53,115 bases of DNA from an uncultured Clostridia bacterium (lineage in GTDB: Bacteria; Bacillota; Clostridia; Lachnospirales; CAG-274), in assembly GCA_947630725.1 (NCBI GenBank), contig CANRIS010000018.1, positions 1 through 53,115 of the forward strand, written 5' to 3'. The notes beneath the pieces are model-generated. The model had not been told where the DNA came from. It searched no databases and saw only the letters and a program-made list of their open reading frames with translations. The stretch's first letter is position 1; the number at the start of each line of letters is the position of its first letter. Positions 26,902 through 37,100 of the stretch are shown here, piece after piece. Position numbers and translations under genes: made by a program.

Positions 26902-27483
26902 ATGGAAACAAAAGGCATTGTTATTGCAGGCGTAGGCGGCCAGGGCACTCTTCTCGCCAGCAGACTTCTTGGCAGAACGCTGGCAAACGAGGGTTATGAT
27001 ATAAAGGTATCCGAGGTACACGGCATGAGCCAGAGAGGCGGTTCTGTCATCACCTATGTGCGCTATGGCGAAAAGGTATATTCTCCCGTGGTACAAAGCG
27101 GCGAGGCGGATTTTCTCATTTCCTTTGAGCGTATAGAGGCCGCTCGCTATGCCCATCTTCTCAAAAAAGGCGGCATTATTATCACAAACACCCAAAAAAT
27201 AGACCCTATGCCTGTTATTACCGGCGCAGCCCAATATCCGCAGGATATTCTCACAGAGCTTTCTGACAAGGGCGTTCAGATCGAAAAGCTTGACGCCCTC
27301 GCCCTTGCAGAACAGGCAGGCTCGTCAAAGGCGGTCAACATAGTGCTTATGGGCGTGCTGGCAAGACATTTCGGCATAAGCTATGACAAGTGGATATCCG
27401 CCCTCGAACAAACCGTAAAGCCTGCCTTTGCAGAGCTTAACAAAACAGCTTTTAATCTGGGATATAACTATAAAACAGAATGA
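26902..27483 (+). CDS. iorB: Indolepyruvate:ferredoxin oxidoreductase, beta subunit
   Basis: This 193-aa gamma-type subunit of 2-oxoacid oxidoreductases pairs with IorA. The GVGGQGTLLASRLLG motif at residues about 10-24 is the family signature, followed by SEVHGMSQRGGSVITYVR and FERIEAARYAHLLKKGG. It begins 39 bp after iorA with AGGGAGGAAAG upstream. Together the two subunits send electrons from aromatic amino acid catabolism to ferredoxin. Confidence 0.95.
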   Translation: METKGIVIAGVGGQGTLLASRLLGRTLANEGYDIKVSEVHGMSQRGGSVITYVRYGEKVYSPVVQSGEADFLISFERIEAARYAHLLKKGGIIITNTQKIDPMPVITGAAQYPQDILTELSDKGVQIEKLDALALAEQAGSSKAVNIVLMGVLARHFGISYDKWISALEQTVKPAFAELNKTAFNLGYNYKTE

Positions 27484-27505
27484 TCCTGTCAAAGGAGGTA
27501 GTATT

Positions 27506-27940
27506 ATGACAACACAGCAGCTTTCTATTTTTATGGAAAATAAGCCGGGTCGTCTCGTGCAGGTCAACGAGGCGCTTGCCGAGGCAAACATCGACATCCG
27601 CGCCATGTCTCTCGCAGACACCCAGGACTTCGGCATCGTGCGTATGATAGTCAGCGACTGCGAAAAAGCGCAGGCAGTTCTTAAAGAAAAAGGCTTTATG
27701 TCCACCATCACAAAGGTTTTATGTATCGCCATGAACGATCAGCCGGGCGGACTTCGCACAGTGACAAGGCTTCTCTCCGAGGCCGATATAAACATCGACT
27801 ATCTCTACGCCTGCATAACGATCATCGGCAAAAACGCCTACATCGTAATGCACGTTGACAAAGAGGACAAGGCTTGCGAAATTCTTAAGGCCGCAGGCGT
27901 TCATATGGTCTGCGCCGAGGAACTTGCCGAGCTTGGCTGA
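27506..27940 (+). CDS. Two-ACT-domain protein
   Basis: This 144-aa protein is made of two successive ACT domains (residues about 3-70 and 72-140; ENKPGRLVQVNEALAEANI and NDQPGGLRTVTRLLSEADI are the two ligand-loop segments). ACT pairs bind amino acids and act as sensors. This small stand-alone form is a frequent neighbour of paaK and iorAB and probably senses an aromatic amino acid or modulates the pathway; that role is inference. CAAAGGAGGTAGTATT sets the start at 27506, although the frame is open upstream into iorB. It is the last gene of the operon. Confidence 0.88.
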   Translation: MTTQQLSIFMENKPGRLVQVNEALAEANIDIRAMSLADTQDFGIVRMIVSDCEKAQAVLKEKGFMSTITKVLCIAMNDQPGGLRTVTRLLSEADINIDYLYACITIIGKNAYIVMHVDKEDKACEILKAAGVHMVCAEELAELG

Positions 27941-27987
27941 ACCCGTACAAAAACATAATTTTTCTTTATAATACCCACATCGGAAAA

Positions 27988-28013
27988 GGCATATATTTTC
28001 TATATGCCTTTTT
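27988..28013 (+). terminator. Terminator of the paaK-iorAB-ACT operon
   Basis: A perfect 8-bp stem GGCATATA/TATATGCC (loop TTTTC) is followed by five T, 47 nt after the last stop codon. Confidence 0.88.
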
Positions 28014-28050
28014 ATATGCCCATTTTTTGCCCGCTTTCACCGTCTGAGAC

Positions 28051-28103
28051 AAAATCAAGCCCCTGCCGAATTCGTTCACCGATTCGGTAGGGGCTTGGAT
28101 TTT
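28051..28103 (-). terminator. Long, probably bidirectional terminator after the giant surface-protein gene
   Basis: A stem of about 21 bp (28051-28071 with 28082-28103, one bulge and one wobble, loop of 10 nt) lies 54 nt downstream of the giant gene's stop. On the plus strand it ends TTTTATGTTTTTTT, on the minus strand GATTTTGTC, so it could act in both directions. Confidence 0.75.
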
Positions 28104-28157
28104 ATGTTTTTTTAAACTTTCGGCTGAACATTTTCTGTCAGCTTGTTTGCGACATCT

Positions 28158-31100
28158 TTATCTGCGGCTTTTTCTTTTGCCCTCGCATATCAACAGAGCT
28201 ATCGCCATCAACGTCAACGCTCCTCCTGCGATCTTAAAGCCTGTCGTACCTATACCGCCTGTCTCGGGCAGCGAATAGCTTTCTGCGGCAGGTATGCCCA
28301 GATCAAGATACTGCTCGTTGTCCATATAGTTTCCTATACTTGTGTTTACAGGCTCTCCGGGTACCGATGCCACAGCCGTTCCCGATGAGCCGTCATAAAT
28401 CTCTGTACCGCTTGCCATAGGTACACAGCTTTCATCAAGTTCTGTGGGCGTTCCTCCTCCATTTAGCGGTGTAGTAGGATCGTTGTTTTCGCCGTTGTAG
28501 TATATGAGATACTCATAACCGGCAAGTGCATTCTTTAAATTACTACCGTCTGCAAGACAATCAACGCTTATACCGTCATTGTTGAATGTTGAAAGCACAT
28601 CACCGGACACGGTTGCCCCGGATCCATCATAAATATTACCGGTGGGATTTTTATGATAATAGTCCTCGGGCTTTGCGCTGGGATTATCATCTATATCGAA
28701 AGCAACAACATATTCACCCTCGGGCAGATTGTCGAACCTGTAGCTTCCGTCATCACCTGTTGTGATATTTCCGTCACTGTCATCATCTCCGACAAAATAG
28801 CTCAATTCTCCAAGAATATCATGCTTTACTTGCTCATAACCTCCGCCTTCAATCTCTGATTTCTTTCTGAACAGCGATACTGTTACACCTCCATAAGGTT
28901 GATCCGGATTGCTGCTTACCGCCTCACCGCCAACTGTCTTTTCATACAAGCCGTTCTGGTCGTTGTCCTTAAATACTCTGCCCGATATGCTTCTCGTTAC
29001 GACAGCAGCCTTTGCAGCCGTGGTGGACGCATCTTCGTGATTCGATGCATTCTCAACATTAGCCACATTGCTATAATAACCTGCCTCGGTAGAACCGCTC
29101 GCCTTTACAGTGATTGTGAATTTAAGCACACCTTTCTCACCTATAGCGCTGTCACTGCTTGTAGAACCTGTATCATCTTGGCCATCGTTATCAACGCTTC
29201 CTATAGATGCATAGATACCTGTTACTTTGCTAAAGTCTGGATTATCTCCACTACTTGGTGACGACATTGTAGATTCAAATTTTATGGTGCCTTTATCTGT
29301 ATTTGTTTCGTCATCGTCACCTCCTGCTCCTACTCCCGTCAGTTCCATATGATATGGTCCGACTACATCAACGCCAACGTCAGTAGGAGGTTTAAGCTCC
29401 TTATAGTTAACAGATCCTGTGCCGCCACTGCCATAGTCTTTAGAAAAAGTATTCAACCATTTTCCCTTAAGAGCGTTGTTGGAAGGATCATTCTTCGGGT
29501 CGCCCTCATAGGTCGTCAGCCATATATTTGCTGATGGGTATCTGCTGTGTACAAAACCGTCATGGTTTTTATCCAGAGCCTCATCTCCGGCTTGGTCAGC
29601 ACGTCTCAGCGTTTCGACGCCTACGCTTACAAGCTCAAGCTGCGTGTGCTCACTGATACCCGAACGCATAGCCCTCGGCAGAACGTCATACAATCTTATG
29701 TTCGGTCTCTCAGCGCCGTCCAAATTGTCATATGTGATCGTGTAGGTGATAAGACCATCAGCATTGTTGACATCGCTAAGCTCAACATACTTTTGACCTG
29801 AACTGCCTATGGATACCGACTTTTCAAACTGTGCGCTGGCCTGATTGATGAGATAAACATTGTCGTTGTCTATGTTGTTCAGAACAGCCTCATACTTACG
29901 CTTGTCGAGATCGCCTCTGATCATGGCTTTTGCAACAACAGGCTGATTGTTCTGCACGCCCTCATCGATCGTGGTGTCAAACTCAATATCAGGCAGCCTT
30001 ACGCCAACAGGAGCGTCTGTAAGTTCAAGCTTAAAGCTCTTGTCTGTCAGATCCGATATCTTTGCGGTCATTCCGGTGTAAGTTTCTCCACCGTCTTCAA
30101 ATTCTGCCGAAACATTAGTTTCAGGAGTGCCGTCCTCTTTCGTAAGAGCTACTTCAGTCATATCTTCGCCCTTTGTCAGCTTGATGGTGCTTTTATCAAT
30201 GCTCAGACTCTTAACACTTGCACTGCCATCATCAATTTTTACTTCGATCTGTATGCCTGTTTTCTGACCCGTGGGTTTAAGATCGATAAGCTTAAGCTGT
30301 TCTTCGCTGTCGGACGATATAGTGGTATACTGCGAAATTATGCCTATCTGCTCAGAGAATTTCTCATATGCGGCCTTTGCCGACAATGCAAAGCTTGAAG
30401 GCGAGGTACCCGATTCGGGTATATTATCGTTCTCGGCATAGATCTCATTCACTATAAAGTGCGGTTTTTCGTTTCTCTGCTTGTCATAGCCGCTCCTTCC
30501 GCCTACATTCATAGAGCTGCCCTTATCGCTTATTGCAATATGCGTTTGATACCCAACTACAACGGCGCTCATACCACCATCATAGCCACAATACTTATCA
30601 GTTGCATACTCATACCTTGTAGGTTCATAGTCATCAACATCAGTCGTTTTAATTTCGACTTTTTTATAAGGAATATATGTACCGCTTGCACTAAAACCAC
30701 TATCTTGATATGTATCAAAGTGATAATAAAGTATCTTGTCTTTTGTGACTTTTCCTTCCACTCCACTACTGCTCTTTATAGTAATTTCTTCGCTATTTTC
30801 TCCCAAATCGCCACCGTGATTTGTATCAATGCTTTTTCCTGTATCGGGCTTATTATTACATTTCTTATTAGTAGGTACATAATAGTCCGTCTGTCTATAG
30901 GCAGTATCACTTTCCCAATTATCACCTACGTCTTTTTTAACCTTGTTAGTATCCCTTTCGCCTGTCCAGTCCGTATTACTCCATGATACTCCATGCATAA
31001 CCTGTCCGTCAGGTTCAAGATCATCGGAATAGCTCCAGCCTCTTATACTGCTTACCGTAGCATGAACCTCATTTGGGTCATATTTATCAGGATTATCTGC

Positions 31101-34100
31101 ATATACGTTCTGAACGACAGCGGGCACTCTGAGCGAAATATAATTACCCGGTGCAATGTTAGTGTCTCTTACCTCCATGAGAACGCCTATACAGGTATAA
31201 TTGTTGCTCGTAATATCATCGTAATCTTCAAAGAACCAAAGATTTTCTTCCTTTACGTTCTGCATTCTCTCGTGGTCGGCTGCATTTGACCCGTCATAGC
31301 CTGTTGTTTTCCGTTCGGGATCTACGGCAAACAATATCTTGACCTCACCGTAATCGCCAAGATTATCTGCAAGCAGAGAACCAAACCACCGTTTTTCGTC
31401 ATCTACGTCGGTAAAGGCCATTCTGTTAGAATCAAGCTCAGCTTCATCTATCTTGAATGCATTGTCAAACTTAAGCAGTACGTTTGTTGCGCCTACGGAA
31501 TAGTCGTTTCTGGTCCTCATCATACTTGATGCCCATAGGTCAACCTTCTGACCTACACTGAGATACGAAAGAGCCATACCGTTTGTATTCCATGAATCGT
31601 CATAAGCCAGATACCTGCCTGCTCCGTTTGCGCCTCTTATGTCTATGTCGCTCGAACCTCTTTCATTTATTGAAAGGTTCTTCTGCATACCTCTGTTGAG
31701 ATTACCCTCACTGTATACCTCGCTGTTTACGGACTGCATACCCTGAGGAGGTTCATCGCCGTATTTATCCTGTTCGAGAAGATACTGCTCACGATCAATT
31801 TCATTTTCGCTGATTGATTTTGCGTGGAAGTTGGTTATTGTAGCCGTGAGATAATACTGATCTTCCGCTTTATCGGGGATAGGAATAAACGCCGTAAAAT
31901 ATCCCGATGAAAAGGCTCTTACAAAGCTGCCGAAACCAAACTGAGAGTGACGGTCTGTTCCGTATGTCTCCTTAGCAAAGCTCGTGGGGAAGTGTCCTCC
32001 GTCTGCACCCTCAAAGTCAAAGTCAAATGTATAATCACTTACCTTGACATGATATGTAGATGTCTTTGCCTCAGTAGTTGATGCCTGTTCTGCCTTACTA
32101 CTATTTTCGCCCAACGCAGAACTGTCGAAAGTCCATACCTGACCTTTATCGTTCTTTCCTGTGTAGCCATTTATTATAGAATTCGTTACTTTCCAGTCGC
32201 CGCCCCAATAGATCTGCTGTTCGTCCCAACCGGGAACCGCCTCAAGTTTTCTGCCTTCATTTTGCAGATCGGGAGCGCCACTTTCATTAGTTGCATATCC
32301 CGAGTTATAGGGTGCCGCCTGCTTTGCAAAGTTTGTTCTTTCGTTGCCCTTATCCCAGTCAAGAAATCTGCCCCATTCGCCATACTTTGTATAAGCAATA
32401 TTGGGCTTGTAGTCCCACAGCACGGGAGTAACCCCATTTCTTGCTTCCGGGATATCGGGACGTCCCTGCTCAAGAGTTGCGGGAGACTCTTTTACGGGAG
32501 GGGTTATGTCTTGTCCTATAGACTGATTCGTTTTCCATGGATTTCCGCTTGGCTTATAATCGTAGGTTTCCAAAAGAACATAGAACAACATGAAGCTGTC
32601 AAATTTTTCTCCATCATAGCCCATAAGAGCATATGTCTTTCCGGGTTCAAGATTTAAAAATTCTTTTTGATGCCCTGAAGTCAGCTCTTCATCGTCATTA
32701 AGCTGTTTGTCAAATGTTTGTGTCTGAACAGTAGCCTTTTTATTATTAATAGTATCACAATCCACTAAATACAATGTCCTTGTTGTGCCATTTGTTTTTG
32801 AATTTGCCTCTGCTCCTACTTTAAGCTTTGCGCCCTTAACGTCCGAAGGCACAGTAATGAACATTATACTGTTATACACTTCTCCATCTCCTGAACCACT
32901 GTTTATAGCAGATGTCCTTTCTATTTTATATGTTCCATACTCGCCTAAATCTACCTTGTGTTTTTTAGAGTTTCTTTTAAGTACCTTTGAACGGCTGAAC
33001 ACGTCACTCATCTTCAGAGAATCAGATTGTCTTCCGTAGGTAATATCTATGGGAAATTCCGCTGGGGTTTCTGTATTAGTCTTAATGTCTTCCTCACTAT
33101 CGTTAAAGTAGATGTATACTCCCTTTCTGTGATCCCGCACATCGGGTGTTACGGGAGGAGTATCTGTCAGCCATGTGGCTTCAGTTGTCGGAGCGACACT
33201 GTATGCCATAAGAGCGATATAGTATAAGCCGAAGTTATCATTTATGGCAAGCGTATAGCTTTTTCCACCTTCAAGGCTTTCAAATATCGCTGTACGACCC
33301 GAACCAATTGACGCACCGTTATCAGGTTTTACTCCCTCTATTGTGCCTGTCTGATATTTATATTTTCCATCTACACTTTCTGCTTTATCAAATAGGTATA
33401 AATTTCTTGCACTATCTCCCGATGAATATGCTCCAACAAGCAGCTTATAATTCTGTGCCTTGTCAATTTCCGGCACATTAATTGTGATTCTTGCGTCTTT
33501 TGTACCCGTGTCTTCCTTGGGTTCAAGCTCACTTTTACTTCGTTTTATAGTAAACTCGCCTAAACCGCCTATATCTGTTTTTCCCGTACTGGTGTCTGGC
33601 GCAAACTGCCTATTATTGAAGGAAATTATAGACGTGCCTGTGCCAAACTTAAAGTCATATGTCGTACTATCTTTATAATAATCATATACTACCTTTGTTT
33701 CGTCAATACCAGTCGGTTTTATTACATTGCCGGATACGTCTTTAGTCGGGAAGTAAATATAGGCATTTAAAAGGCCTGTATTATCGTACTTCATTGATAT
33801 GGAGCTTATCTTTGCGCTATCGCACCAGAGATAAATGAAGCCGTCATCAATATTATCGGCAGTAAAAGTAATGCTTACTGCGCTCGTTCCGCTAATTGTA
33901 GTGAGTGATGCTCCTGCTGCCGCAGCAGTACCAATGCCTACCTTTCCGCCTGTTTCAAAAGGCGTTATCGTCAGTTTGCCGCTCTCGGTATTTTTGGGTA
34001 CGGGTATTTTGAGGGCAGAGCTTGCGTCTACGCCATCGCCTATAAAGAGATAGGGGTCTCCGCCCTCGGCATCGGGATTGTGGAAATATGACGTGCCTGT

Positions 34101-37100
34101 ACCCTTAACAAGAGACATTCCGCCCTCCATTTTGGTTGTTTCCGTAATTTCCACACTGTCATAGTCGGGCATATCATCATCTTTACCAAATCCCCATGTG
34201 CAAGTCCTTGTGGCATCATCTGAATTATATTTTCCGTATGCATCATGATCTTGGGGAGCTGTTGCTGTTGCCTGATATGTAAGCTCTATATTTTTTATCT
34301 CCATATCAGGCTTATCTACATCGGTATACAGATAAAGGTATCCGTCTTTAATATCATCTTGTGAAAAATTATAAGTTGCAGGTGTTGTACTTTCAGCAAG
34401 TTTATTGCTGTTGCCCAAATCGGTCTTTTCTACACCGTTATTGCCTACAATAAGCCACCTGTCATCTTTTTCCTGCATACCTGTGACCGATATTGTTCCG
34501 CTTTTGGTCGTCGGAGGAACAGGCAGCTTGAGTATAGCGCCATAACCTACAGACAGATAATACCACGGGTCACCGGTACCATGATTATAGCTTACAAACT
34601 TAACCTCGGCTGCATTTGTTGAACTACCTTTGGTTAAATCCACTTCAATACCGTGTATATTTCCGCCATTCTCGACAGAAACTTTGTTGTATCCTTCATC
34701 ACCATTAATTGCAGTGGGCGGCAGCATGGGCATTTTATTTCCATCGGTAAAATCCCATGTCTTTGTCTTTGTCCCATAGACAAAGTTATAGTCTCCGTAG
34801 GTGTCTCCATTGGGAGTATCGTATGTAAGGGCTATGTTTGTGATCCTTACTTCGCCGCCCTTTGTGTATATCTCCACGCACCCATCGCCTGCAGCCACAG
34901 TCGCATATGGAAAGGCTGTGAACGCAGCCAAAGCCGCCGTGTCGAGAATCTGAGCCGCTCTGAAGAAGTAAGGTTTGCCGCTTGTAAGCTCGGGGGCTAT
35001 TTTCCCGCTATCGACATCGTCCTCTGAGCTGTTGCCCAAGGTGAGCGTTGCGCCGGAACTTAAACTTGGATTGTCAGGTGTAAAGTCCACAGTGAGTTTT
35101 CCGCCTGTTGTGCCTGCGGGCAGAGGTATGCGAAGTCCGTCACCCTTGCCGTCCGTATAGCCCAGTTTAAGATATACATTTTCTAACCCATCATTTACAA
35201 GCTTTGTACTTTTACTATTGTCATTTTCTATAAACTTCACCCCGCCGTCAATGGTTGAGTTGTCGGGTATTACTTCTTCTCCTACAGGAATATTCTTAGT
35301 AAGATCCCATGTTGTAGTCTTTTTATTGGTATCTTCCGTGCATTCACCGAATGGGATTACTTCGCCTGTACTATCGCACGAAATAACGGGAGGAGTTTCT
35401 GTTCCCCTGAATACTATTTTTGTGACCCTGATATCACCATCATTATTGCCTTCTATCCGTACATAGTTATCTGTATTTCCAATAGTTTGTATATCTGTTT
35501 TGTGTATTTCCAGTTCTATTACATTGTTTTGGACATCTCCCAAGTTAAATGTATGATTTCCTACTTTAATAGTTCTATTAGCATTTATAGTGCCTACTGA
35601 AATTTCTAATTTTCCACCTTTTGCATTTTCCAAAGGTATAGGAATGCATACGGCTACATTTTTGAGATTAAGGAAAGGCAAATTTTTGTCGCTGGGTGGC
35701 ACTATTCTTACACCCTTTCTGGGAAAATACAGATTATATAATGTATCATCGGCTCCAAATGTCTTCGTAGTTGTTGTTATTGTTGCTTTTGAAAAATCCC
35801 AAGTATGTGTCAATTTGTCTTCACTGACAGTATAAGAACAATATTCCGAATCACTATAATCCGTGCCGGTAGCAATAGGCATTATGCCATACTCCTCGTC
35901 TGTGGGGTCGGAGGCGGGTTCCGGTGTTTCGGTTTGGGGAGCGCCTACTGCCATAGACTGAGAAATGACCTCTGCAACGGGCATAGCCGCATATGATACT
36001 GCCTTTATGAGGGTTCGGCTTTCAAGCTCCGAGCCTACGTTTTCGTCTGTGGGGTCGGTTTCCTCGGTCGGCGAGGTCTCTTCGGTGTCGTCATTGAAAA
36101 TATTTTCGCTGTCCTCGGCGGAAGTCTCGTCCACATACGATACAACTTCGTCACTGTCATCCGAAATAATGCTGACAATGGTTCTGCCAACAATTCCGTT
36201 TACGGTGTCGTCATTGTTGAGCTGCTCCTCAAGGATAGCCGCCTCATAGTCCTCATATGCCACAGCTTCGCCGTCAGCCGTTATGACATGGGTGTCGCTG
36301 TTTTCGCTGTCGAGGTTCAACAGAGGGTCTCCGCCTACGGGGAGAGAAATTTTATCTGATTTTGGTACATTTTTGTCCGTAGCGGTGAAGCTTATATCAA
36401 ATTCGATGTCTCCTGCAGGCAGCTCAATGCCTTTCATTCCCTTTTCAAAATAACCTTGATTCTTATCAGTATTATCATGGCCTGTTCTGTTGTCGGTCTT
36501 GTTGTAGAGCTGCAGGGTCACGCCATAGCCCATAAGACGGCCTTTCTTGGAGTTGGCGTGATCTCCGTCTGCATCAGGATCATACTCAACGCCATTTGTA
36601 AAGTCATAGTTACCTACTCTCTTAAGGTCCTGATTAAGTCTGATGTGGGCATCATAGCGTGGAGCCGCCGTGACAATGACTATCTCGTTGTTTACATTAA
36701 ATGAGTTTGTAGTATTTGCCTTGGTGATAACGCCTGCGGTATTTGAGCAGTCAACAGGCTCTGCGGATTTATATTCCTGAGTTTCATCTGCAAGAGTCTC
36801 CTGCTCTGCGCCAAGGTTTTCGTTGTTGCCAAGTATATATGCGTTGAATGTGGGCTGTATAACATCGCCGTCAGCTGAGGCAAGCACGTTGATACTTGCG
36901 CTTAAGTTTGTCGTACCGGGCAGTACAAGACCGCCCGAACTGCTGGTAAGCTCTACATAACCCGTAAGGATCTGGCAGTTTATGTCGATGCTGCTGTCGC
37001 CGCCCACTTGAGGTGTTCTGTAAGCCCTATTGTATACAGTATCCTCGCCCTCGCCTGACACCTTGGGCGTACCATTGTTAAGCATATTAAGCGATGAGCC

